Shown: positions 1 to 8,873, numbered from the stretch's first letter. The stretch: DNA of 64,000 nucleotides from Deltaproteobacteria bacterium (GCA_016200545.1 JACQEO010000050.1:1-64000); one strand, 5' to 3'. Made by a program: numbers and translations. The notes: generated by a model not told the origin, from the sequence alone.

Positions 1-151
1 ACGTGAGGCTCCGCCCATCACCCCCACGCGGCATTCCCGTCGCCGATCTCGCTCCAACTGGCAGAAAATTCGACCGCGCCGAGGACGCGCTCGGCCGCGC
101 CTGGCGCGCAAAACCGTCGTTTCGCGACAGAAACTAGCTAGGCCGCCACCT

Positions 152-400
152 CTACCGTCGCATAGAAGTCGACTTGTCGCGCCGTCCGTCGCGGCTTGAT
201 CGCTCGTTGCCTGGCAACGGTTGGCGGAGACCATCCTCGCGCATCCCACGCAAATGAAGCTCGATGGCTCTCCCGATCCGCCGGAGCGTCGCATCAATCG
301 TCTTTCCGGTGGCGACGCATCCGGGCAGGTCAGGGACAGAGGCTCCCCAGTCGCTCTCCAGATCCTTGTTGATTCGCACTAGATACCGCAGCCGTCTCAT
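152..400 (-). CDS. HicB-like antitoxin-family protein (orphan)
   Basis: An 82-residue protein whose first 55 residues match the HicB antitoxin fold: a strand-forming start (RYLVRINKD), the signature DLPGCVATGKT near residues 24-34, then a helix with HLRGMREDG. HicB proteins usually neutralise the HicA mRNA-cleaving toxin and carry a DNA-binding C-terminus. Here the C-terminus is a short basic Arg/Ser tail with no clear ribbon-helix-helix. I see no HicA-like double-stranded RNA-binding ORF on either side, although the left side is cut by the window edge. It may be an orphan HicB or pair with a gene just outside the window. Confidence 0.65.
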   Translation of the reverse strand: MRRLRYLVRINKDLESDWGASVPDLPGCVATGKTIDATLRRIGRAIELHLRGMREDGLRQPLPGNERSSRDGRRDKSTSMRR

Positions 401-488
401 CTCTTGCCTCGCTTCAAGCCAAGACTAGCATTGAGTGCTCCATCCGCGCGGTTGAACACCGGCCGCGAATCGACCATCCTACGAGCCC

Positions 489-2657
489 ATGGCCGAGCCG
501 AAACACCCCGCCGATCTGACCCTCTGGGACCAACTCGCCCGCAAAGATCGCAAAGGCGCCGACCCCTCCGACCTCGTCTGGCACACCCCTGAAGGCATCG
601 ACGTCAAGCCGCTCTACACCGCCGCCGACGTAAAGGATCTCGACTTCACCGACACCACCCCGGGAGTCTATCCGTTCGTGCGCGGGCCGCGCGCGACGAT
701 GTACACCGGCCAGCCGTGGACCATCCGCCAGTACGCCGGCTTCTCCACCGCCGAGGAGTCCAACGCCTTCTATAGGGCGAACCTCGCCGCCGGGCAGATG
801 GGCCTCTCGGTCGCCTTCGACCTCGCCACCCACCGTGGCTACGACTCGGATCACCCGCGCGTCGTCGGCGACGTCGGCAAGGCGGGCGTCGCCATCGACT
901 CCGTCGAGGACATGAAGATCCTCTTCGACGGCGTCCCGCTCGACAAGATGTCCGTCTCCATGACCATGAACGGCGCCGTCCTCCCCGTCCTCGCGAGCTT
1001 CATCGTCGCCGGCGAGGAGCAAGGCGTCCCGCGCGCCAAGCTCACCGGCACCATCCAAAACGACATCTTGAAAGAGTTCATGGTCCGCAACACCTACATC
1101 TACCCGCCGAAGCCTTCGATGCGGATTTGTGCCGACATCATCGCGTACACGAGTCGCGAGATGCCGAAGTTCAACTCGATCTCGATCAGCGGCTACCACA
1201 TGCAGGAAGCCGGAGCGACGTGCGACCTCGAGCTCGCATTCACGATCGCCGACGGGTTGGAGTACGTGCGCGCGGCGCTCTCGAAGGGGTTGGACGTCGA
1301 TCAGTTCGCGGGGCGATTGTCGTTCTTCTTCGCGATCGGGATGAACTTCTACATGGAGGTCGCGAAGCTGCGCGCCGCGCGGCTGCTGTGGGCGACGTTG
1401 ATGAAGAAGCACTTCCAACCGAAGCAGCAGACGTCGTTGATGCTGCGAACGCATTGTCAGACGTCGGGGGCGAGCCTCACGGAGCAGGATCCGTTCAACA
1501 ACGTCATCCGGACGACCGTCGAGGCGATGGCTGCCGTGTTCGGTGGGACGCAGTCGCTTCATACCAACTCGTTCGACGAGGCGATCGCGTTGCCGACCGA
1601 CGCCTCTGCTCGGGTGGCGCGGAACACGCAGCTGATTCTCCAGCTCGAGAGCGGGATACCAAAGATTATCGATCCGTGGGGTGGGTCGTACTTCATGGAG
1701 TCGTTGACGCATGCGCTCGCGGCGAAGGCGCTCGGGATCATTGAAGAGGTCGAGAAGCTCGGGGGGATGACGAAGGCGATCGAGGCGGGGATGCCGAAGC
1801 TGCGCATCGAGGAGACGGCGGCGCGGCGGCAGGCGCGGATCGATCGTGTCGAGGATGTCGTCGTCGGGGTCAACAAGTTCCGGCTCGAAGAGGAGCCGGA
1901 GATCGATACGCGCGAGATCGACAACCGCGCGGTACGTGAGTCGCAGATTGCGCGGTTGAAGAAGATTCGTGAGACGCGAGATCAGAAGAAGGTCGAGTCT
2001 GCTCTGAATGCGCTGACGGCGGCGGCGGAGAGTGGGAAAGGGAATCTACTGGAACTCGGCGTCGAGGCTGCACGGGCACGTGCCACCGTCGGCGAAATCT
2101 CCGACGCGATGGAGAAGGTGTGGGGGCGGTATCACGCGGAGATTCGGTCGATCAGCGGTGTGTACGGGTCGTCGTTCGGGAATGATGCCGAATGGACGGC
2201 GCTGACAAAAGATATCGAGCGCTTCGCCGAGAAACACGGCCGGCGCCCACGCATGCTCGTCGCGAAGATTGGGCAGGATGGGCATGATCGCGGGGCCAAA
2301 GTGATTGCGACGGCCTTTGCGGATTTGGGGTTCGACGTCGACGTGGGGACGTTGTTTCAGACGCCGGAAGAGGTCGCGCGGCAGGCAGTCGAGAACGACG
2401 TTCATGTGATCGGCGTCTCGACGCAGTCGGGCGGACATAAGACGCTCGTCCCGCAGCTCGTGAAGGAGCTCCAGAAGCTCGGCGCCGACGACGTCGTCGT
2501 GACGGTCGGCGGCATCATTCCGCCGAAGGACTACGCGTTTCTCGAGCAGGCGGGCGTGAAAGCGATCTTTGGACCGGGGACGCAAATCCCGAAGGCAGCG
2601 CGGAGGGTCCTGGGTCTGATTGCGCAGCAGCCGGCCGACGCCGCGGTTGGTGCGTAG
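489..2657 (+). CDS. Methylmalonyl-CoA mutase, large (catalytic) subunit
   Basis: A 722-residue protein, full length for the catalytic subunit. It interconverts (R)-methylmalonyl-CoA and succinyl-CoA using adenosylcobalamin, linking propionate-type carbon to the TCA cycle. The N-terminal TIM barrel includes the family segment [18 protein letters not shown] (about residues 61-78). The C-terminal B12-binding domain carries the base-off motif DxHxxG as D597-G-H599-D-R-G602, and ends with VTVGGIIPP and FGPGT. The ATG at 489 gives the usual N-terminus. No small subunit gene adjoins it; the MeaB chaperone gene lies about 51 kb away at 53377. Codon choice changes sharply near position 1100, from C-ending codons to G- or T-ending ones, although the protein reads as continuous. 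Confidence 0.96.
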   Translation: MAEPKHPADLTLWDQLARKDRKGADPSDLVWHTPEGIDVKPLYTAADVKDLDFTDTTPGVYPFVRGPRATMYTGQPWTIRQYAGFSTAEESNAFYRANLAAGQMGLSVAFDLATHRGYDSDHPRVVGDVGKAGVAIDSVEDMKILFDGVPLDKMSVSMTMNGAVLPVLASFIVAGEEQGVPRAKLTGTIQNDILKEFMVRNTYIYPPKPSMRICADIIAYTSREMPKFNSISISGYHMQEAGATCDLELAFTIADGLEYVRAALSKGLDVDQFAGRLSFFFAIGMNFYMEVAKLRAARLLWATLMKKHFQPKQQTSLMLRTHCQTSGASLTEQDPFNNVIRTTVEAMAAVFGGTQSLHTNSFDEAIALPTDASARVARNTQLILQLESGIPKIIDPWGGSYFMESLTHALAAKALGIIEEVEKLGGMTKAIEAGMPKLRIEETAARRQARIDRVEDVVVGVNKFRLEEEPEIDTREIDNRAVRESQIARLKKIRETRDQKKVESALNALTAAAESGKGNLLELGVEAARARATVGEISDAMEKVWGRYHAEIRSISGVYGSSFGNDAEWTALTKDIERFAEKHGRRPRMLVAKIGQDGHDRGAKVIATAFADLGFDVDVGTLFQTPEEVARQAVENDVHVIGVSTQSGGHKTLVPQLVKELQKLGADDVVVTVGGIIPPKDYAFLEQAGVKAIFGPGTQIPKAARRVLGLIAQQPADAAVGA

Positions 2658-2799
2658 CCAGTTTCCAAGTCGCACCCAACACCAGATCCACCCCAGCGGC
2701 TTGGGTCCGTTGAGCTGCACGCGTCCCGATCAACCGAGTCCTATCGCACTCACGCGCCCTTTCACCCCGAACTGCGCCACAATGGAGCACGTTGACGAG

Positions 2800-2861
2800 C
2801 CGTGCAGCCGTGCCGCCGTGCCAGCCGTGCCGCCGTGCCCCGCCGTGCCGGCCGTGCCGGC
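2800..2861. repeat. Short tandem repeat of GCCGTGCC-like units
   Basis: The 330-base gap between the mutase and the acetyltransferase holds about seven imperfect copies of GCCGTGCC, spaced 7-10 bases apart, and no convincing gene. The rest of the gap shows nothing else I can name. Its function is unknown; it could be slippage-generated sequence or a protein-binding array. Confidence 0.7.
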
Positions 2862-2987
2862 TGACTGCTTTCCCATTTCTGGACAAGCTGTCGCTTTGTC
2901 GTTACCCCTTGATGGCTCCCGTTCGTCTGTTGCAGAATCCCCGCCGTCGAGACACGCCTCTGCTCACCACGAAGGAGGATCTGTCGA

Positions 2988-3854
2988 ATGTCTCGGTCGA
3001 CGCCCATACTCAGGCGGGCCACCATCGACGATGCCGACGCGTGTGGCCGCATCGAATACGCGGCGTTCAAAGCGATCGCGGAGCAGCATCACTTCCCGCC
3101 AGACTTCCCTTCGGTGGAGGTCGCAACCGCGTTCGTCTCGACGCTGCTCTCGCACCCACGTTTCTACGCGACTGTCGCCGAGCTCGACCGGCAGATCGCC
3201 GGCTGCAACTTTCTCGACGAACGCTCGACGATCGTCGGCATCGGGCCGATTGCCGTCGATCCTTCGGTGCAGAATCGGACGCTGGGTCGCCAGCTCATGT
3301 GCGATGCGATCGAGCGGGCAACCGCGCAGCGGTGTCCCGGCATCCGGCTGGTCCAGATCGCGTATCACTACCGTTCGCTGTCGCTCTACGCGAAGCTCGG
3401 CTTTGCGGCGCGCGAGACGCTCTCCGCGCTCCAGGGCAAACCCTTGGACTTGCGGATCCCCGGGTATGCCGTCCGCCGCGCCATCGAGAGCGATCTTGCC
3501 GCGTGCAACGCATTGTGCCGCGGCGTTCATGGTCACGAACGCGGCGGTGAGCTGCTGGACGCGATCCGGCAGGGAACGGCGACAGTCGTCGAGCACCTCG
3601 ATCGGATCAGCGGCTACGCGACGTCGATCGCATGGTTCGGGCATGCGGTCGGAGAGACGACTACAGATCTCCAAGCGCTGATCGGCGCCGCACCAGTGTT
3701 CGGCGGACCTGGGTTTCTGCTCCCGACGCGAAACGCCGAGCTGTTCCGGTGGTGCCTGGGGCATGGTCTGCGCGTCGCGGCGCAGGCGACCCTGATGACG
3801 ATCGGACTCTACAACGAGCCGGCGGGCGCGTACCTACCGTCGATTCTCTACTGA
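2988..3854 (+). CDS. Tandem GNAT-family N-acetyltransferase
   Basis: A 288-residue protein with a strong ribosome-binding site (AAGGAGG, ending 11 bases before the ATG). Residues 7-150 form a GNAT fold: opening LRRATIDDADAC, then IAVDPSVQNRTLGRQLM, which corresponds to the acetyl-CoA-binding motif A, then YRSLSLYAKLGF typical of motif B. A second, more diverged GNAT-like half (from about residue 160, VRRAIESDLAACNALCRG) follows, so this is a two-domain GNAT. Such proteins acetylate amines on small molecules or proteins; the substrate cannot be read from the sequence. It stands alone between the mutase and the flavin oxidase. Confidence 0.85.
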   Translation: MSRSTPILRRATIDDADACGRIEYAAFKAIAEQHHFPPDFPSVEVATAFVSTLLSHPRFYATVAELDRQIAGCNFLDERSTIVGIGPIAVDPSVQNRTLGRQLMCDAIERATAQRCPGIRLVQIAYHYRSLSLYAKLGFAARETLSALQGKPLDLRIPGYAVRRAIESDLAACNALCRGVHGHERGGELLDAIRQGTATVVEHLDRISGYATSIAWFGHAVGETTTDLQALIGAAPVFGGPGFLLPTRNAELFRWCLGHGLRVAAQATLMTIGLYNEPAGAYLPSILY

Positions 3855-3881
3855 GCTGCGGATCAGTGACCGCGAGGGGCG

Positions 3882-5321
3882 ATGCGTATTACACGGCGTG
3901 AATTTCTGAGGCGTAGCGCCATCGGCGGCGCAGCGCTGTCGTTCGGCGTGCTCGGTGTGCGCTCGGCCAGCAGCGGCGTCGATCCGGACGGGTTGCGGAA
4001 GCTCGCCAAGGGCCTCAAGGGACGCCTGATCGTCCCGGGTGATCACGAGTACGAGACGGCGCGGCGGGTGTGGAACTTCCGCTTCGACCGCCATCCAGCG
4101 GCGATCGTCCGCTGCGCCAGCGCGGACGATGTGGCTCGCGCGCTCGAGTTTGGACGTACGCGCGCTGTGCCCATCGCCGTACGCTCGGGCGGTCACAGTT
4201 TTGCGGGGTTCTCGACCTGCGACGACGGCATCGTGATCGACCTATCTCAAATGACGAAGGTCGCGATCGATCCGAAGCGGCGCATCGCGCACGTCCAACC
4301 CGGGATCACCGGCGGCGGGCTCGATCAGGTGCTGCAGCGGCAAGGATTCGTGGTTCCCGTGGGCCAGTGTCACGCGGTCGGCGTGGGCGGGCTCGCGCTC
4401 GGCGGCGGCGAAGGCATCCTTGCGGGCACGCTCGGTGCGACCTGCGATCAAATCCTCGCGGCTGACGTCGTGACCGCCGACGGACGCATCGTCCGCGCCA
4501 GCCCGGACGAGTACGCTGATCTTCTGTGGGGCATCTGCGGCGGTGGCGGCAACCTCGGCATCGTTACCTCTTTCGAATTCCGCGTACATCCGTTGCGCGA
4601 ATGCACGTTCGCGAGCCTCGTGTACGCGCCGGAGCAGACCCGGGACGCGTTCCGGTACCTCACCGACTTCGTCCGCACCGCTTCCGACGAAGTCTATGCG
4701 CAAATCATTATGGTACGCGCCAACGCCGAGCCGACGGCACTCTTGTTTGCGTGTCACAGCGGCGATCTCAAGGACGGTGAACGGGCGCTGGCGCCGCTCC
4801 GCTCCCTCGGCAAGCCACGATCGATCACGATCAAGCGCGCCTCGTATCTCGAAACGCAGCGCCTCGCCGCGGGACCCCACGTCTGGGGCCGTCCCTGCTA
4901 CCAGCGTGCGGGGATTCTGCCGGATCTTCCCGAGGAGTACGCGGCTCGGATCGCGGCTGATTTTCCGCCCAACGATGCGAGCTGGGCCGGCTTCTTCCTA
5001 CTGCATGGCGCGATCAGCAAGCGCCCGCCCGACGCCAACGCGTACCCCATCCGGGCGGCGGGATACGACATCTGGCTCCACGGCGAATGGGAGCACGCGT
5101 CGCCGGGAACGGAGGCGGTCGTGTGGGTGGATCGGATGTGGGAGGCGACGCGCGGCTTTGCAAAAGACGTCGTATACGTCAATTCCCTCGATGACGAGCC
5201 CGAGGAACGCAAGCGCGCGGCCTACGGCGGCAACTATGCGCGCCTCGCGCAACTGAAGCGGGAATACGACCCTGACAATGTCCTGCGCCTGAACGTCAAC
5301 GTTCCACCAGCAACGACATGA
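3882..5321 (+). CDS. Tat-exported FAD-binding oxidoreductase, berberine-bridge type
   Basis: A 479-residue protein with a twin-arginine signal (TRREFLRRS at residues 4-12 followed by a hydrophobic stretch). The FAD_binding_4 domain has RSGGHSFAG with His105 and GQCHAVGVGG with Cys163, the two residues that attach FAD covalently in bicovalent BBE-like enzymes. The C-terminus has the BBE signature YGGNYARLAQLKREYDPDN. Family members oxidise sugars, alcohols or alkaloid-like substrates with oxygen. Export through Tat fits a folded, flavin-loaded periplasmic enzyme. The stop overlaps an ATG (ATGA), but the next gene probably begins at a GTG further on. The substrate is unknown. Confidence 0.92.
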   Translation: MRITRREFLRRSAIGGAALSFGVLGVRSASSGVDPDGLRKLAKGLKGRLIVPGDHEYETARRVWNFRFDRHPAAIVRCASADDVARALEFGRTRAVPIAVRSGGHSFAGFSTCDDGIVIDLSQMTKVAIDPKRRIAHVQPGITGGGLDQVLQRQGFVVPVGQCHAVGVGGLALGGGEGILAGTLGATCDQILAADVVTADGRIVRASPDEYADLLWGICGGGGNLGIVTSFEFRVHPLRECTFASLVYAPEQTRDAFRYLTDFVRTASDEVYAQIIMVRANAEPTALLFACHSGDLKDGERALAPLRSLGKPRSITIKRASYLETQRLAAGPHVWGRPCYQRAGILPDLPEEYAARIAADFPPNDASWAGFFLLHGAISKRPPDANAYPIRAAGYDIWLHGEWEHASPGTEAVVWVDRMWEATRGFAKDVVYVNSLDDEPEERKRAAYGGNYARLAQLKREYDPDNVLRLNVNVPPATT

Positions 5322-5356
5322 GAGGCGGTGCAGGGACACGCGAGGGAGGCCCGTGC

Positions 5357-5786
5357 GTGAGTGACGATCGCGTCGCTGAGAATCTCTTGACGGTCGAGGC
5401 ACATTTTCACAGCGAGGCGGCCCATGAAATCCAGACGGCGCTCGCGCTGTTCACCGACGACATCGTGTGGGAGGCGCCAGCACCGAATGGGCTCAATCGC
5501 CGTTTCTCGGGGAAGGAGCCCGTTGCCGCCAACTACCGCGCGCTCTGGGCCTCGATGCGGGACGTGTAATGGGAGTGTCTGCGCAGATTCGCGACCGGCG
5601 ATCGTGTCGTCGATGACAGCCTCGTGAGATTCGAGATCGCCCGCGAAGGGTATTGGCCGTGGTGACTAGCTAGGGGAGAAGATCGAGATGCGGTTGGTGC
5701 ATATCTTTGAAATGCGTGACGCGCGCATCGCACGCGAGACCGTGTTCGACATGGGCCGGCCCGTGCCGAGCGAGGAGGAACCATGA
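5357..5786 (+). pseudogene. Broken SnoaL/NTF2-like protein gene
   Basis: The reading starts at GTG 5357 after AGGGAGG and runs through an NTF2-like fold (LLTVEAHF..., LFTDDIVWEAPAP). A TAA at 5567 interrupts it exactly where QWECLRR would be expected. The same frame continues sensibly after the stop (WECLRRFATGDRVVDDS, VRFEIAREGYWP) to about 5660. A frame change near 5660-5675, beside an in-frame TAG, then leads to the expected C-terminus (EKIEMRLVHIFEMRDARIA), which ends at TGA 5784 overlapping the next gene. So one nonsense change and one frameshift separate three recognisable pieces. The preserved coupling with the methyltransferase argues that it was functional until recently. Confidence 0.8.
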
Positions 5787-6832
5787 TGGAGCCCTCTCGA
5801 GCCGCCACTACGAAAATCTCCCGCGCCCGCAGCGACGATCGTCCGATCTGGGACATCGTCTTCGGGATCTGGGGCTACCCCGCCGTGCTCGTCGCACATC
5901 GTTTGAAACTCTTCGCGCTGCTGGCCGAACGCCCCCGGACCCTGGACGAGGTGTGCGCGGCCAAGGGGCTCCAGCGCCGCCCGGCGGAGACGCTACTTGC
6001 AGTGACGACGTCACTCGGCCTCGCGCGGCTGGAGAACGGGCGATACAGCCTGACCCCGCTTGCGGAGGACTATCTCATCGGGACGGGGCCAGCGTACTTC
6101 GGGGGATTCTTCGACGGAATGATGGCCGTCTACGACATCTATTCGGTGGAGAGCCTCTGCAAGGCCGTAGAGACCAACGCCCCGCAAGGCGTCTTCGGCG
6201 GCAGTGACGATCCCTTCCAAGCGAGCCGTGACCGAGCGGAGTTCGCCGCCTCGTTCACCCGCTGGATGCACAGCATCAGCATCGGGCCGGCGCTCGCATG
6301 GCCCGAGGTGGTGGATCTCTCCACGCACCGCGTGATGCTCGACGTCGGCGGTGGCTCCGGCGCGCATGCGATCGGTGCCCTGTCTCGCTGGCCTGAACTC
6401 CGCGCCGTCGTCCTCGACATCGAGCCCGTTTGTCGCGTCGCGACCGAGTTCGCGGCGCGCTACGAGCTCGAAGCCCGCATTCGTACGCGCGCTGCTGACT
6501 TCTTTCGGGATGCGTTTCCCGATGCCGACCTGCATTTCTACTCGATGATTTTTCATGACTGGCCGCCCGAGAAGTGCCACCAACTCGCCCGTAAAAGCTT
6601 CGCGAGCCTCCCCTCCGGCGGTCGGGTCGTCGTCCACGAGATGCTCTTCAACGACGACCGCACCGGCCCGTTCGGCGTGGCTGCCTTCAACGTCGCCATG
6701 CTACTGGCGATGCCGGGACAGCAGTATTCGGGACGCGAGATTGGCGCGATGCTCCGCGACGCGGGCTTCAGCAAGATCGAAGTGACGCCGACGTTTGGGT
6801 ACTGGAGCATCGTCACCGGCCTGAAGCCGTGA
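5783..6832 (+). CDS. SAM-dependent O-methyltransferase (family 2)
   Basis: A 349-residue protein. The N-terminal winged-helix dimerisation domain (about residues 25-110) has LKLFALLAERPRTLDEVCAA, and the Rossmann domain has the SAM loop DVGGGSG at residues 187-193. The catalytic-His segment FHDWPPEK near residue 255 is typical of acetylserotonin/hydroxyneurosporene-type O-methyltransferases, in which the His deprotonates the acceptor hydroxyl. The start overlaps the stop of the broken SnoaL-like gene (ATGA), so the two form a translationally coupled unit downstream of the flavin oxidase. This resembles a small tailoring set (oxidase, cyclase-like, methyltransferase). The acceptor is unknown. 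Confidence 0.88.
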   Translation: MMEPSRAATTKISRARSDDRPIWDIVFGIWGYPAVLVAHRLKLFALLAERPRTLDEVCAAKGLQRRPAETLLAVTTSLGLARLENGRYSLTPLAEDYLIGTGPAYFGGFFDGMMAVYDIYSVESLCKAVETNAPQGVFGGSDDPFQASRDRAEFAASFTRWMHSISIGPALAWPEVVDLSTHRVMLDVGGGSGAHAIGALSRWPELRAVVLDIEPVCRVATEFAARYELEARIRTRAADFFRDAFPDADLHFYSMIFHDWPPEKCHQLARKSFASLPSGGRVVVHEMLFNDDRTGPFGVAAFNVAMLLAMPGQQYSGREIGAMLRDAGFSKIEVTPTFGYWSIVTGLKP

Positions 6833-6942
6833 GGGTGCGCGGCACGCCTTCGCAATGCGCTGCGTCGGCTGCATTCGAAGAGCATTTGATCCGCCATCCT
6901 GTATGCGGCTCGCGCCCGCGGCTTGCTGCGCTTGCTCGCTTG

Positions 6943-7050
6943 CTGCGCTCCGTCCACGGAGATAACGCCCGCTCGGACGAGCGGCGGCAGGTGCGCGCCA
7001 TGGAAACGACGCCACCGCGCCCGCGCCATGTCGAGGAGCTTGTAGGCCAT
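6943..7050 (-). pseudogene. Possible C-terminal remnant of an IS256/Mutator-type transposase
   Basis: The 402-base gap between the methyltransferase and the next small gene contains no intact gene. On the minus strand, a 36-residue segment (MAYKLLDMARARWRRFHG, then LPPLVRAGVISVDGAQ) resembles the tail of IS256-family transposases: a W-R-R segment followed by LP..V.AGV...DG. No catalytic DDE domain or terminal inverted repeats are visible, so this would be a relic at most. The call rests on pattern memory and could be chance. Confidence 0.35.
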
Positions 7051-7234
7051 CAGAAGCCTTTCGTCCGCAAGCCGGCGCCCTTCGTTACGCGCCGGCGCAA
7101 CCGCACCGGCTTCGGGGCTGAGTTCGTGCCCGTCCACTACCACCGCGACCAGCAAGTAGCGCCCGATGTGGACGGGCAAGTAGCTACTCGTCGGTGTGCG
7201 CCTGGTCCGAGGTCCGCTATACTACGCGGCACGC

Positions 7235-7459
7235 ATGGCCCACAGTCTTCCTACCGCGCCGCACACTGATTCGCGCTCGTCCCGCAAGACACTTCCGCAG
7301 CGGACGGCGGTGGCCATTCGTCGCGTTGCGCTATGGTTCGAGAGCCGCCCTTGGAACGTGCCGGGCACGGACAAGGCTTGGGTGCTACGCGCCATCGAGC
7401 AGCACCTCGGCTTCCGGCGCGAGGTGCGCCGGGCTGCCCTCCGTGTCGAAGCGCGATAG
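7235..7459 (+). CDS. Small basic protein paired with a nucleotidyltransferase
   Basis: A 74-residue Arg-rich protein from ATG 7235; its second half (RTAVAIRRVALWFESRPW, then WVLRAIEQHLGF) looks helical. I do not recognise it. It overlaps the downstream nucleotidyltransferase by 17 bases. A good -10-like element (TATACT, 7218-7223) lies 11 bases before the ATG, which would give a nearly leaderless message; no matching -35 is obvious. The arrangement recurs at 21143-21815, which supports it being a real two-gene module, possibly toxin-antitoxin-like. Confidence is moderate because the ORF is short. Confidence 0.5.
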   Translation: MAHSLPTAPHTDSRSSRKTLPQRTAVAIRRVALWFESRPWNVPGTDKAWVLRAIEQHLGFRREVRRAALRVEAR

Positions 7460-8045
7460 CGCGCTCGTCGCTGGGCTGGGCGCGCTTGCACGTGGCGGCG
7501 TCGACTTCATCGTCGTTGGTGTCGGCGGCATCAACTTTTACGCAGCCGACGAGGCGAGCGCGATCGCGACCCTCGATATCGATATCCTGCTGCGTCCGGA
7601 TGTCGCCACGCTCCGCGCTGCGTTCGCCGCGCTTCAGAAGGTCGGCTTCACCTTCGAAGCGGGCGGCGAGCCCTTCGTCGATTTCGAAGATGACGTCGTG
7701 TTGCACAACATCGTGCGCAGCGGCGCGAGCCTGACGGCGCGGCATGCGAGGGGCGCGCAGCTCGATCTCATGCTTTCGATCACGGGTTTGCACTACGACG
7801 CGCTGGCGGCGGACCCGGTCACGTTCACGGTTGCTCGCGCTCCGGTACGCGTCGGACGTCTCGAGAAGCTCTTGCGGTCGAAAGAGCTTGCAGGGCGTCC
7901 CAAAGATGTCGAGTTCCTTCGTTTGTTCGCCGCTCGATTCCGAAACGATCTCCCGCGTCGTTCTGTCGACGCCACGGTCCCCAAGGTACGCGGGCCTCGC
8001 CGGACGGCCGCGCCACCTAAGAACCCGCGTCCGAAGAAACGCTGA
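7443..8045 (+). CDS. Nucleotidyltransferase-fold protein (AbiEii/DUF6036-like)
   Basis: A 200-residue protein starting at GTG 7443 inside the end of the upstream ORF. It has the minimal nucleotidyltransferase signature: a strand ending in VVGVGG, then a gap to the metal-binding acidic pair DIDILLRP. Downstream, LEKLLRSKELAGRPKD..FLRLF matches the helical end of antitoxin/toxin NTases that often reads LL..K...GR.KD. The tail (from about residue 175) is a basic Pro/Arg/Lys stretch. Proteins of this fold act in AbiE-like and MNT-type toxin-antitoxin modules by transferring nucleotides to RNA or partner proteins; the activity here is inferred from fold only. Confidence 0.72.
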   Translation: MSKRDSALVAGLGALARGGVDFIVVGVGGINFYAADEASAIATLDIDILLRPDVATLRAAFAALQKVGFTFEAGGEPFVDFEDDVVLHNIVRSGASLTARHARGAQLDLMLSITGLHYDALAADPVTFTVARAPVRVGRLEKLLRSKELAGRPKDVEFLRLFAARFRNDLPRRSVDATVPKVRGPRRTAAPPKNPRPKKR

Positions 8046-8255
8046 CGTCGCACGGCCGCGCCAACAGCGGCATCTGCGAGTCGCTTCCGTCTACCGGCTC
8101 AGCGCGGCGGCTCCTGCGGGTGACCGGGTCGAAACCGTCGCTGAGAGTGCACTCTATTTCTGATACATTGCGTGAGAAGCAATCAAGAAGAAATAGGATG
8201 CAGTCATGACACGTCGGATCCCGCGCGCTCGTAGGGCGCGCGTACGGCTGCGACG

Positions 8256-8801
8256 CTACTCGGGCGCTGCGCTCTCGACGGCGATGCCGACCGGGCACAC
8301 GCCGTCTGGGCATACGCGGTAGTCGCAGACTCGGCAGATTCTGAGCGCGTGCGGCTCGTCATGCACCATCCGCGTCAACACCTTGCCCGCGAGGCGGCCG
8401 AGCAGCCCCAGCTCGCGGGCCGACAGCCCGCCGAGGGCGTCGCGCAGTGTTTGCTGGCGCTTCCGTAGAATTGTGCGCGCCGCCGCCGCGCCGCCGGGCG
8501 TGAGCTCGACGGTCACCGCACGGCCGTCGGGTGCTTCGGCGCGGGCGACGAGATTGTTCTCCTCAAGCCGATCGACCAAACGGACGCAGCCCGGATGCGA
8601 GAGATCGAGCGGTGTGCGGAGAGCGTTGATGTTCTCCCCCTCGTACTTCGAGAGGTGGACGAGCGCCGCCGCGCCCGTCGCGCCCTGCCCCACAGGCTCG
8701 GCGGCGCGCTCGTCGATCGCATCGACTAGGGCGCGCGCGAGCGCGCCGACGACGTTCGCGGCCGTCTCGCCGCCCATCCGCCTGCGAGTCTTGGTCCTCA
8801 T
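8256..8801 (-). CDS. MarR-family transcriptional regulator with C-terminal Cys cluster
   Basis: A 181-residue protein if begun at ATG 8801; other in-frame ATGs lie at 8813 and 8777. The winged-helix core (LVHLSKYEGENINALRTPLD, then GCVRLVDRLEENNLVARAE, then DGRAVTVELT) is MarR-like. The C-terminus has CRVCDYRVCPDGVCPVG, four cysteines in 14 residues, suggesting metal binding or redox sensing. It is divergent from an RclC-like gene, and two palindromes lie between them. On its own strand a -35/-10 pair (TTGTCG and TATGAT, 17 bases apart, 8837-8809) would begin transcription near 8802, making ATG 8801 leaderless. Autorepression and control of the neighbour are inferred. Confidence 0.82.
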   Translation of the reverse strand: MRTKTRRRMGGETAANVVGALARALVDAIDERAAEPVGQGATGAAALVHLSKYEGENINALRTPLDLSHPGCVRLVDRLEENNLVARAEAPDGRAVTVELTPGGAAAARTILRKRQQTLRDALGGLSARELGLLGRLAGKVLTRMVHDEPHALRICRVCDYRVCPDGVCPVGIAVESAAPE

Positions 8802-8811
8802 CCTCGCGATC

Positions 8812-8828
8812 ATATGCGCACCGCATAT
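8812..8828. promoter_or_regulatory. MarR operator 1 (perfect 7-3-7 palindrome)
   Basis: ATATGCG, three bases, CGCATAT: a perfect inverted repeat. It overlaps the predicted -10 (TATGAT) of the marR-like gene, so binding should autorepress that gene. Its half site matches operator 2. Confidence 0.75.
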
Positions 8829-8844
8829 TGTCGACAAGGTGGAC

Positions 8845-8873
8845 TTGCACCGCCGAGCGCGAGAGCGTAGATA
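8845..8873 (+). promoter_or_regulatory. Predicted sigma70-type promoter of the RclC-like gene
   Basis: TTGCAC (8845-8850), a 17-base spacer and TAGATA (8868-8873), pointing at the RclC-like gene. The -10 and the expected start site lie inside operator 2. Confidence 0.55.

Noticed and set aside
414..1712. A 432-residue open frame antisense to methylmalonyl-CoA mutase
   Set aside because: Arg-rich shadow of the real gene; no family features.
133..5672. CTAGCTAG found near 134 and near 5666
   Set aside because: The shared core is only about ten bases; no target duplication or element links the two sites, so chance is likely.
8046..8255. A 210-base gap with an AT-rich patch and GC hairpin near 8219-8245
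   Set aside because: No gene or RNA family recognisable; too weak to call a terminator or regulatory element.
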